Shown here piece after piece: positions 52,653 through 60,062 of a DNA stretch of 64,000 bases; position 1 is the stretch's first letter; each line of letters opens with the position of its first letter. The notes under the pieces were generated by a model. That model saw nothing but the letters and a program-made list of their open reading frames with translations, was not told where the DNA came from and searched no databases. The position numbers were made by a program, and so were the translations under genes. Source of the DNA: Streptomyces hokutonensis (GTDB lineage Bacteria; Actinomycetota; Actinomycetes; Streptomycetales; Streptomycetaceae); contig NZ_BARG01000050.1 in NCBI RefSeq assembly GCF_000376565.1, positions 99,196-163,195 on the forward strand, written 5' to 3'.

Positions 52653-54503
52653 TCAGACCTTCGACCAGGCCTCGTTGGCCCCGCCGTTGCAGCTGTAGAG
52701 GATCACTTTGCTGCCGTCGGCTGTCGCCTGACCGCTCACGTCGAGACACTTCCCGGACGCCTCGCCGAGGATCTGCCCGTTGGCGTTCAGCAGCCATCGC
52801 TGGCCGGGATCACCCGTGAAGTCGGCGCTGGTCGTCAGCCCCGAACTCCCCACCGTCAGATACCCGTTGGCCCCCTTCAGGCCCCCCTTCGCGTCGTACG
52901 ACCACGTCTGCTCCGCCCCGCCCGTGCAGGTGCCGATCGCGGCCCCCGAGGCGTCCGCCGTCAGGCACTTGCCGGACTGGCTGCCCCGGAGGGCGCCGGT
53001 GACGGCCGTCGAACTCCCTTGGCCCTTGCGGGGTTTCTGGTCGAGGACGTACGTCGTGATGGAGCGCGCGGCGAGGGTCGTGGAGACCGTGGAGCCGCTC
53101 ACGTCCGGCTCGGCGACCTTCGCCCAGTTCTCCGTGGCCGAGGTCCGCACCGCCTGCGCCGCCCGCACCGGCGTCCTGCTGTTGAAGTGCAGGTTCAGCG
53201 AAGTGTCCGTGGTGTTCTGGTTGTTGACCACGACGACCCACTTGCCGTCCCGGTCGTACGAGGTCACCTCGACACCGCTCGGCGCGCCCGTCACGTTGTG
53301 CGCGACCGAGCCCGGCCGTACGAACTTGCTGTACTGGCCGAGCGCGTAGTACCGCTTGGTGAAGTACAGGGTCTGGTTGCCGTCCGTCGCGTAGTCGGGG
53401 TCGTAGTAGATCAGCCCGTCGTTCCAGCCGACGTCGTTGCGCGCGGCCGGGTCGGTGCCGTAGCCGCTGGCGAGGGCCACCCACCACTGGAACGCCGAGT
53501 CGTGTGCGCTCGCGAAGTCCTTGTACATGATCCGGGACATCAGCAGGGCGTTGTCGATCGTCGGGTCGTACTCCTGGTTCCAGCCCGTGGTGCCCTTGCC
53601 GAAGCAGCAGATCTCGGTGGCCCAGGAGGGCTTGCCGACCGTCCTCGCCGTCTCGTAGACATTGCCCAACTGGCCGTCGTTCGGGTTGTTGTACGTGTGG
53701 TGCGCCAGCTCGGACACGTACTGCGCGGTGTCCGGCTGCGCGATCCACTGCGGGACCTCGGTGCTGAAACTCACCGTGCTGCTCGACTCGTCGGCGATGA
53801 TGCTGGTCCGCTGCTTCCGGGCCCGCTGCTCGGCGCCCAACGCCCGCACGATGTCGTCGCGTTGGTCGACGGTGACCTGCATGCCCTCCTGGCCGCAGTC
53901 GCCGAAGTTGTTGTTGGGCTCGTTGAAGGGGCTGATGTAGTCGAACTTGGCGCCCTGCTCGGCGAAGTGGGCGGTGACGTCGGCGATGTACTTCGCGTAG
54001 TCGCTCTCGTTCTCCGGCTTCAACTGGCCGCCGCAGCTCTGCCCGTTGGTCGTCCACTGCGCGGGCGCGCTGTTCACGAAGCCGATCAGGTCCTGGACGC
54101 CGTACTTCGCGGCGTACTTGAGGAACGTCCGGCCGCCCTTGTCCTTGCTCCAGTCGTAGCTGCCGTCGGCGTTCAGGAAGTCCTGGGCGGCGCGGGCCGG
54201 GGTGGTGACCGCGGCGCCACCGCCGCCGATGTTGTAGCGGTAGGAGGAGAGGTCCAAGCCCTTGGAGGAGAAAAGGAGTTGGGCCACCCGGGCCTGTACC
54301 TCGGGCTTGAAGTACTGGAGGTCGTTGACCCACCAGGCGCCGGACGCGCCGATGTTGTCGATGGTCTGGGCCGCGTGGGGGGAGACTTCCGCCGGTGCGA
54401 CGCCGTCGGCGTTCGCGGGCGGCGCGGATATCAGGGCCCCGGTGACGGCGAGCGCGGCTGCCGCTGTCGCGAGGATCGATCTCCTGGGGTGGGGCTGGGT
54501 CAC
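52653..54503 (-). CDS. Secreted endo-beta-1,6-galactanase (GH30) with CBM13
   Basis: A 616-residue secreted enzyme: signal peptide (residues 1-32, ending ANA), GH30 catalytic TIM barrel with acid/base Glu195 in SPFNEPNNNF and nucleophile Glu297 in WATEICCFG, side beta-domain to about residue 490, and a ricin-type CBM13 (about 502-616, with GKCLTADASG and GKCLDVSGQA). It closely resembles endo-beta-1,6-galactanases such as the one described from S. avermitilis, which cut beta-1,6-galactan side chains of arabinogalactan. GTG 54503 is chosen for GGAAGGG 6 nt upstream; two ATGs further up (54509, 54524) are alternatives. Confidence 0.88.
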   Translation of the reverse strand: MTQPHPRRSILATAAAALAVTGALISAPPANADGVAPAEVSPHAAQTIDNIGASGAWWVNDLQYFKPEVQARVAQLLFSSKGLDLSSYRYNIGGGGAAVTTPARAAQDFLNADGSYDWSKDKGGRTFLKYAAKYGVQDLIGFVNSAPAQWTTNGQSCGGQLKPENESDYAKYIADVTAHFAEQGAKFDYISPFNEPNNNFGDCGQEGMQVTVDQRDDIVRALGAEQRARKQRTSIIADESSSTVSFSTEVPQWIAQPDTAQYVSELAHHTYNNPNDGQLGNVYETARTVGKPSWATEICCFGKGTTGWNQEYDPTIDNALLMSRIMYKDFASAHDSAFQWWVALASGYGTDPAARNDVGWNDGLIYYDPDYATDGNQTLYFTKRYYALGQYSKFVRPGSVAHNVTGAPSGVEVTSYDRDGKWVVVVNNQNTTDTSLNLHFNSRTPVRAAQAVRTSATENWAKVAEPDVSGSTVSTTLAARSITTYVLDQKPRKGQGSSTAVTGALRGSQSGKCLTADASGAAIGTCTGGAEQTWSYDAKGGLKGANGYLTVGSSGLTTSADFTGDPGQRWLLNANGQILGEASGKCLDVSGQATADGSKVILYSCNGGANEAWSKV

Positions 54504-54520
54504 GTGCATCCCTTCCGTCG

Positions 54521-55798
54521 TCATGAAGGTGGTGCGGTACGGCTCCTTGCCTGGGTGGTGCGGTTCTTGCCGTTCCTCTGTCCCACCGACTGAAGTGCCC
54601 CTTCGAGTGCGAACGTTGCCGCTCCGAGGCACGCCGGGTCGGTGGGGATGGGGGAGAGGACGATCTCGGTGGCGGCGAACGGCCGCCTGAGCGCGTGCCG
54701 TTGGACGGCCTCGCGCACTTCGTGCAGCAGCGGATCGCCGAGCTTGCGGGCGACCCAGCTGCTGAGCACGACCACTTCGGGGTTGAGGAGGTTCACCAGG
54801 TTGGCGATGCCCGCGCCGATGTAACGGGCCGTCTCCCGCACGACCTTGAGGGCCACGGGGTCGTTCGCGGCCACGCCCTGGGCCAGTGCGTCGATCGTCG
54901 CCGTCTGGTCCTCGGGGTGCAGCAGCGGGCTCTGCGGGCTCAACTCCCGCAGATTCAGCATGATTCCGGGCGCGCCGACATAGGCCTCGACACAGCCGTG
55001 GTTGCCGCAGCGGCACAGCCGTCCGTCCAGGACGAGTGTGGTGTGGCCCCACTCGCCGGCACTGTTGCTCACGCCCCGGTACAGCCCGCCGCCCAGCGCG
55101 AGCCCGGCGCCCACCCCGGTGCCCAGGTTGACCACCACCGCGTCCCCGCGCCCGCGCGCCGCCCCGAACCACATCTCGGCGACCGCGCCGGCCCGCAGCG
55201 GATTGTCCAGGTAGAGCGGGTAGGCGATGACTTCGGACAGCAGGTCCAGCAACGGCACGTCGTGCCAGTCCCAGTTGGGCGCGTACTCCGAGACACCGGT
55301 CTTGCGGTCCACCTGTCCCGGCACGCTCACCCCGACGCCGAGGACACGCGCCGCCTCGACACCGGCCTGCGCGACCACCGACCCGACGGCGGCGGCGACA
55401 TGACCGACCACCTGCTCCGGACGGCTCTCGCCGGGCCGCATGTCCTCGTCGGCGCGGGCGAGGACGTTCAACGCCAGGTCGAACAGCTCGACATGGACGT
55501 ACGTCTCCGCGATGTCGACACCGATCAGCGCGCCCCCCGACGCGTTGACCGCCACGAGACCCCGGGGGCGGCCCCCCGCCGAGTCCTCGAACCCGACCTC
55601 GGTGATCATCCGCAGGTCCAGCAGCTCACCGACCAGCGTGGCCACCGTGGCCAGGCTCAGCCCGGTCGCGGCGGCCAACTCCTGCCGGGAGGTGGGGGAT
55701 TCGGCGATGATCTGACGCAGCACCTCGTAGCGGTTCGCGGTACGGATGTCGCGTGATGTGCGCTTCACCGGAGGTGCCCCCACCCTTTGTGCGGTCAT
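54521..55798 (-). CDS. ROK family transcriptional regulator
   Basis: A 425-residue regulator: N-terminal winged helix (TSRQELAAATGLSLATVATL, residues about 36-55) and a ROK domain with the ATP/sugar-binding block VVNLGTGVGAGLALGGGLYR, the histidine and cysteine zinc motif GHTTLVLDGRLCRCGNHGCV, and EAYVGAPG. Such proteins are often repressors released by a sugar or sugar phosphate. The gene lies 17 nt before the endo-galactanase start, with an operator-like element 52 nt before its own start. Confidence 0.92.
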   Translation of the reverse strand: MTAQRVGAPPVKRTSRDIRTANRYEVLRQIIAESPTSRQELAAATGLSLATVATLVGELLDLRMITEVGFEDSAGGRPRGLVAVNASGGALIGVDIAETYVHVELFDLALNVLARADEDMRPGESRPEQVVGHVAAAVGSVVAQAGVEAARVLGVGVSVPGQVDRKTGVSEYAPNWDWHDVPLLDLLSEVIAYPLYLDNPLRAGAVAEMWFGAARGRGDAVVVNLGTGVGAGLALGGGLYRGVSNSAGEWGHTTLVLDGRLCRCGNHGCVEAYVGAPGIMLNLRELSPQSPLLHPEDQTATIDALAQGVAANDPVALKVVRETARYIGAGIANLVNLLNPEVVVLSSWVARKLGDPLLHEVREAVQRHALRRPFAATEIVLSPIPTDPACLGAATFALEGALQSVGQRNGKNRTTQARSRTAPPS

Positions 55799-55850
55799 GC
55801 CGGGGCACGACGGCTCCGGCGCGCGGCAAGGCTATGGGCTGCGGGTGACG

Positions 55851-55864
55851 TTCGACAAGGGGTT
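55851..55864. promoter_or_regulatory. Shared element TTCGACAAGGGGTT (candidate ROK operator)
   Basis: Thirteen of fourteen bases match the element at 52537. It lies 52 nt before the ROK start. Confidence 0.5.
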
Positions 55865-55901
55865 AGGAAAGGGGCTATACAAAGTCGTTCACCCGGTCGT
55901 C

Positions 55902-55922
55902 GGCCCGGTCCTTCGCCGGGCC
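55902..55922 (-). terminator. Hairpin after alditol oxidase gene
   Basis: GGCCCGG and CCGGGCC form a 7-bp stem with a 7-nt loop, 23 nt beyond the stop of the oxidase gene and before the ROK promoter region. Confidence 0.5.
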
Positions 55923-55944
55923 GCCCGCCGAGTCGTGGACCGGG

Positions 55945-57189
55945 TCATTCACCGATCACGTCCCGGACGAATGCGTTCGCGAACGTGCCCTGCGGGTCGA
56001 GGTCCCGCGCCAGCGCCGCGAAGTCGCCGAGCCGCGGATAGCGCCCGCGCAGCACCTCCGCCGGAGTGGTGAACACCTTCCCCCAGTGCGGTCGCGCGTC
56101 GAAGCCGTCCAGCGCCTCCTCCAGCCGCCGCACCACCGGCAGCACCGCGGCCGTGTCCTCGATCCAGGTGAAGTGCAGTGCCACCGTGTCCCGCCCGTAG
56201 GAGGGGCTCAGCCACTGCGCGTCGGCGGCGACCGTACGCACTTCGCAGATCTGCAGTACACCGGCGACCGTCTCCCGGATCCCGCCGACCGCATACAGCG
56301 CGTCGTATGCGGTCGACCGCGGCAGCAGATACTCCGACTGCAGCTCCGCCCCGCTGCTCGGAGTGAACTCCGCCCGGAAGTGCGGCAGCCGCTCCTGCCA
56401 CGGCCCCGGCACCCCGAGCTGCTCGGTGGTGTTGACCGCGGGCATCCCCGGCACCGGGTGCAATGCCTCCGTCGCGGGCGCGGCCCACGGGAAGTCGACC
56501 GGCGCCTGGTCGGTGCGCCGCTTCAGCCACACCTGGCGGAAGCCCGGCTCCCGCCAGTCGGTGAACAGACTCACGCTGTACGCCGAGGCCGCCACCGTCT
56601 CGAAGTCGAGCCCGGCAAGGGGGAGTTCGGTGAAGACGTGCTGCTCGACCTCGAAGGCCGGCTCCAGGTCGAGGGTGAGGGAGGTGACGACACCGAGCGC
56701 GCCCAGCGAGGTCACGGCGCCGTCGAAGCGGTCGTCGCCGCGTGCGATCGTCACCGTCGACCCGTCCGCCGTGACGATCTCGACCTCGCGTACGGCCGCC
56801 GCGAGCGAGCCGTTGCGGACGCCCGAACCATGGGTGCCGGTGGCCACCGAACCGGCCACCGAAATGTGCGGCAAGGATGCCATGTTGGGCAGTGCGAGCC
56901 CGTGCTCGGCCACCCGGCGGGCCAACTCGGCGTAACGGACGCCGCCCGAGACCCGTACCGTCCGGGCCTCCGTGTCCACGTCGAACTCGGGCGGCAGCGC
57001 GGCGATCGACAGCAGGGTGCCGTCGGGGCCCGGCTCGGCGATCTCGTTGAAGGAGTGGCCGCTGCCCAGCACCCGTACCCGCGCGCTCGCGGCCACGAGG
57101 GTCCTGAGCGCGTCGAGTGTGTGCGGGCGGTGGAGTTCCTTCGCCGCGTAGGTGATGTTGCCGGCCCAGTTGGTGACCGTCTCCGTCAT
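55945..57189 (-). CDS. aldO: Alditol (xylitol/sorbitol) oxidase, FAD-dependent
   Basis: A 414-residue VAO-family flavoprotein very similar in my recollection to S. coelicolor alditol oxidase AldO: TVTNWAGNITY at the start, RVLGSGHSFNEIAEP with His45 as the covalent FAD attachment, LPNMASLPHISVAGSVATG, THGSGVRNGSLAAAV, and ARPHWGKVFT near the C-terminus. It oxidises polyols such as xylitol and sorbitol at the terminal carbon to the aldose, giving hydrogen peroxide. No signal peptide. It borders the galactan island and may help to use sugar alcohols, but shares no promoter with it. Confidence 0.92.
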   Translation of the reverse strand: MTETVTNWAGNITYAAKELHRPHTLDALRTLVAASARVRVLGSGHSFNEIAEPGPDGTLLSIAALPPEFDVDTEARTVRVSGGVRYAELARRVAEHGLALPNMASLPHISVAGSVATGTHGSGVRNGSLAAAVREVEIVTADGSTVTIARGDDRFDGAVTSLGALGVVTSLTLDLEPAFEVEQHVFTELPLAGLDFETVAASAYSVSLFTDWREPGFRQVWLKRRTDQAPVDFPWAAPATEALHPVPGMPAVNTTEQLGVPGPWQERLPHFRAEFTPSSGAELQSEYLLPRSTAYDALYAVGGIRETVAGVLQICEVRTVAADAQWLSPSYGRDTVALHFTWIEDTAAVLPVVRRLEEALDGFDARPHWGKVFTTPAEVLRGRYPRLGDFAALARDLDPQGTFANAFVRDVIGE

Positions 57190-57323
57190 GCCTGCCGTCC
57201 CTCCGCGAGCGTGCGTTTCCCCCTGACCCTCTCACCTGTCGACGACTGGTGCGGATTTCGTTGTCTTGGGGTGGCATGGACTACCTTATGGGCAAATCCG
57301 TCGCCATTTTTCTACGGTATCGG

Positions 57324-57329
57324 TAGTCT
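57324..57329 (+). promoter_or_regulatory. -10-like box TAGTCT before PNPOx-like gene
   Basis: TAGTCT ends 8 nt before the ATG, and no ribosome binding site is seen. Probable near-leaderless start. Confidence 0.4.
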
Positions 57330-57337
57330 CCGGCGGT

Positions 57338-57997
57338 ATGAGCGACCGCCTGCCTGAAACCGACCTCACCCGTCACCGCCGGCTCCGTGAACAGGGCAGC
57401 CTCGACCGTGCGGACCTGGACGCGATCCTGGACGCCGGTTTCGTCTGCCACCTCGGGGTCGTGATCGAGGGGCGGCCGGTAGTAGTCCCCACGGTGTACG
57501 GGAGGGACGGGCGGCGGCTGTATCTGCACGGGTCCGTCGCGAGTCGTAGCCTCGCGGGTGGAGGCCCGGTGTGCGTCACCGTCACGCATGTCGACGGGCT
57601 GGTGCTGGCCAGATCCGTCTTCGAGCACGGGGTCAACTACCGCAGCGCGATGATCCACGGGGTGCCCCGCAAGGTCACCGACCCGGACGAGAAACTGGCC
57701 GGCCTGCGCCGCCTGACCGAACACGCGACGCCGGGGCAGTGGTCGTACGCCAGGCAGCCGAACCGCAAGGAACTCGCCGCCACCACGCTGCTCGTCCTCG
57801 CGCTGGACGAGGCCTCCGTCAAGATCCGCACCGGCGGGCCGGACGACGGCGACGGTCCCGACGCGGAACTGGGCCTGTGGGCGGGAACCCTGCCGCTGAC
57901 CTCCACCTGGGGCGCGCCCGTGCCGGACCCCGTGCTGCCGCCGGGTATCCCGGCGCCGGAGCACATCGCGCGCCGCGAGGGAACCGGGCGGGGCTGA
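57338..57997 (+). CDS. Pyridoxamine 5'-phosphate oxidase family (FMN-binding split-barrel) protein
   Basis: A 219-residue protein of the pyridoxamine 5'-phosphate oxidase-related split-barrel type: LDAGFVCHLGVVIEGRPVVV at residues 27-47, YLHGSVASRSL, and the VNYRSAMIHGVPRKV strand. Streptomycete members bind FMN or F420 and act as small-molecule reductases or heme-binding proteins; the exact role is open. ATG 57338 fits the barrel start; the longer frame is spurious. A hairpin at 58024-58059 follows. Confidence 0.85.
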   Translation: MSDRLPETDLTRHRRLREQGSLDRADLDAILDAGFVCHLGVVIEGRPVVVPTVYGRDGRRLYLHGSVASRSLAGGGPVCVTVTHVDGLVLARSVFEHGVNYRSAMIHGVPRKVTDPDEKLAGLRRLTEHATPGQWSYARQPNRKELAATTLLVLALDEASVKIRTGGPDDGDGPDAELGLWAGTLPLTSTWGAPVPDPVLPPGIPAPEHIARREGTGRG

Positions 57998-58023
57998 CCC
58001 TGCAAAGGCCTCTCGCTCTTTGT

Positions 58024-58059
58024 CCGCCCCTGTGGCGCTCCCACGCCGCTACGGGGCGG
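58024..58059 (+). terminator. Hairpin terminator after PNPOx-like gene
   Basis: CCGCCCC and GGGGCGG form a 7-bp stem, with GTGG/CCAC pairing inside the loop, 26 nt beyond the stop codon. Confidence 0.5.
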
Positions 58060-58085
58060 TGCCGCCAGGGATGTATTGCCGCCCG

Positions 58086-58149
58086 GACCTGGCCTGCCTG
58101 ACCTGATCGGCCCGCCCCGACCTGGCATGCCTGACCTGATCGGCCCGCC
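58086..58149 (+). repeat. Two 31-nt direct repeats, period 33
   Basis: 58086-58116 and 58119-58149 match at 30 of 31 bases (GACCTGGCMTGCCTGACCTG and onward). Only two copies. Confidence 0.8.
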
Positions 58150-58210
58150 TCGGCCGCCCCGCCGCGATCTGACTGCCCCCTCCCGGTCTGACCGGCCTGG
58201 CCCGAGCCGG

Positions 58211-58246
58211 CCGGCCCTCCCGGCTCTCCCGGCCCTCCCGGCCCTC
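58211..58246 (+). repeat. Four 9-nt tandem repeats CCGGCYCTC
   Basis: Four units of CCGGCCCTC (one with T at position 6) in a row. Confidence 0.75.
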
Positions 58247-58301
58247 CCCGGTCGTCCGGCCCGCCTAGCCCCGACCTGCCCCAACCCCGCCCACCCCCAT
58301 G

Positions 58302-58371
58302 CCCTCAGGGGCGCGGGGTCGTGACATTTGCGGCTTCGCCGCGGGGCGCGCCCAGCCACAACGCACCCGCA
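58302..58371 (+). repeat. Streptomycete intergenic repeat element
   Basis: CCCTCAGGGGCGCGGGG, a GCGGC-TTC-GCCGC hairpin (58330-58342), GGGCGCGCCCAGCCACAACG and CACCCGCA. I recall this type of element as recurring in intergenic regions of Streptomyces chromosomes; a genome search would settle it. Confidence 0.55.
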
Positions 58372-58528
58372 CCCCGCAGACAACCCGAGCCCCACCCCCC
58401 GACCGCCCGCCGCGCCCCGCCCGAACCGCACCACACCGCGCCCCCCGCTCCCACCACCGAACCGCCGGGGGCATACCGTGAGGAGTCGTACGTCCGAGCA
58501 GGGCGCACGTGCCGGGAGGAGATACGGG

Positions 58529-59848
58529 ATGGGCAGCCGCACCGCACTGGTCGAGGATCTGATGGAGCGCTTTCCGCATGTGCCGCGGGAAGCCGTCTTC
58601 AAGGAGGACCTGCTGCGCGGGGGTGTCGCCTTCGACCCGTCCGCGCTGAGCGACAACGAGGGCGGCGAGGTCAAGCCGAAGTCGTACTTCATCTTCTCCT
58701 TCGACCACGGCACCCTGCCGGAGCTGGGCGAGGCCGCGCTGCGCCGCCCGCCGGAGGAGATCATCCTCACGGGTGGCCCGTACGACCTGAGGCGGACCGT
58801 CGTCTCCGTGCGGGTGAACCCGGCGTCGCCGTACCGGGTGGCCTCCGACGAGGACGGGGTGCTCGGGCTCTATCTCGACGGGAAGCGGATCGCGGACGTC
58901 GGTGTGCCGCCGATGCCGGAGTACTACAAGCACAAGCTCGCCAACGGGAAGTCCGTCATGGAGGTGGCCCCGACGATCCAGTGGGGCTATCTGATCTACC
59001 TGACCGTCTTCCGGGTCTGCCAGTACTTCGGCGCCAAGGAGGAGTGCCAGTACTGCGACATCAACCACAACTGGCGCCAGCACAAGGCCGCCGGTCGACC
59101 GTATACAGGAGTCAAGGACGTCGAGGAGGTCCTCGAAGCCCTGGAGATCATCGACCGCTACGACACCGCGAAGGTGTCGACCGCATACACCCTCACCGGC
59201 GGCGCGATCACCAAGACGGTCGCCGGGCGCGACGAGGCCGACTTCTACGGCCACTACGCCAAGGCCATCGAGGAGCGCTTCCCGGGCCGCTGGATCGGCA
59301 AGGTCGTCGCCCAGGCGCTGCCGAAGGACGACGTACAGCGGTTCAAGGACTACGGCGTGCAGATCTACCACCCCAACTACGAGGTGTGGGACGAGTACCT
59401 GTTCAAGCTGCACTGCCCGGGCAAGGAGCGCTACGTCGGCCGCGCCGAGTGGCACAAGCGCATCCTCGACTCCGCCGAGATCTTCGGCGCGCGCAACGTG
59501 ATCCCCAACTTCGTGGCCGGCGTGGAGATGGCGGAGCCGTTCGGCTTCAAGACCGTCGACGAGGCGATCGCCTCCACGACCGAGGGCCTGCGCTTCTTCA
59601 TGTCGCAGGGCATCACGCCCCGCTTCACCACCTGGTGCCCCGAGCCGACCACCCCGCTGGGCAAGGCCAACCCGCAGGGCGCGCCGCTGGAGTACCACAT
59701 CCGGCTGCTCGAGGCCTACCGCGCCACGATGGAGGACTTCGGGCTCAAGTCCCCGCCCGGATACGGCGAACCGGGCCCCGGCCGCGCGGTCTTCTCCGTC
59801 AGTTCCTTCATGGACAGCCTCCCCGCCGAGGAGCCCGCGGCTTTGTAA
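58529..59848 (+). CDS. Radical SAM family protein with atypical cysteine spacing
   Basis: A 439-residue protein. An N-terminal helical and beta part (residues 1-150) is followed by the candidate [4Fe-4S] cluster motif with Cys164, Cys173 and Cys176 (CX8CX2C, FGAKEECQYCDINH), then a radical SAM-like barrel (TAYTLTGGAITKTVAGRDEA, GVQIYHPNYEVWDEYLF, VIPNFVAGVEMAEPFG) ending near TTWCPEPTTPLGK. The usual CX3CX2C is expanded. The substrate is unknown. ATG 58529 follows GGAGGAG; the longer frame upstream lies in repeat sequence and is spurious. Confidence 0.8.
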   Translation: MGSRTALVEDLMERFPHVPREAVFKEDLLRGGVAFDPSALSDNEGGEVKPKSYFIFSFDHGTLPELGEAALRRPPEEIILTGGPYDLRRTVVSVRVNPASPYRVASDEDGVLGLYLDGKRIADVGVPPMPEYYKHKLANGKSVMEVAPTIQWGYLIYLTVFRVCQYFGAKEECQYCDINHNWRQHKAAGRPYTGVKDVEEVLEALEIIDRYDTAKVSTAYTLTGGAITKTVAGRDEADFYGHYAKAIEERFPGRWIGKVVAQALPKDDVQRFKDYGVQIYHPNYEVWDEYLFKLHCPGKERYVGRAEWHKRILDSAEIFGARNVIPNFVAGVEMAEPFGFKTVDEAIASTTEGLRFFMSQGITPRFTTWCPEPTTPLGKANPQGAPLEYHIRLLEAYRATMEDFGLKSPPGYGEPGPGRAVFSVSSFMDSLPAEEPAAL

Positions 59849-59924
59849 GGTAACGGTGTGGACAACTCCTGCTACGGGTGAGACGGGAGAGGCTCGGACA
59901 CGTACAACTGCACAGAGGCGACTG

Positions 59925-59935
59925 ACGGTTACCGT
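59925..59935. promoter_or_regulatory. Palindrome ACGGTTACCGT
   Basis: ACGGT-T-ACCGT, perfect arms, 128 nt before the CBM2 membrane-protein start in its 213-nt upstream region. A candidate regulator site; a partial copy (GTAACGGTG) lies near 59849. Confidence 0.3.
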
Positions 59936-60062
59936 AATTGAATACCCGGCTTGTCAGTTGTGTGGGACGCGTGAAAGGCTCTGGCCCTGTCACGAGGCAG
60001 CCCCCCTCCAACTTGCTTACTGTCAGAGCTAGTTGGCCGTCATTCGTGGATGCAGGAGACCC

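Larger units (their letters stand above)
58060..58528 (+). other. Repeat-rich, pyrimidine-biased non-coding region
   Basis: About 470 nt without a gene, strongly C-rich on the plus strand. It holds two 31-nt near-identical direct repeats (58086-58116, 58119-58149), four 9-nt repeats (58211-58246) and a streptomycete intergenic repeat (58302-58371), and then the ribosome binding site of the radical SAM gene. Confidence 0.7.

Noticed and set aside
58086..58246. Repeats considered as a CRISPR array
   Set aside because: Only two 31-nt copies with a 2-nt spacer and four 9-nt units; no spacers of constant length and no cas genes.
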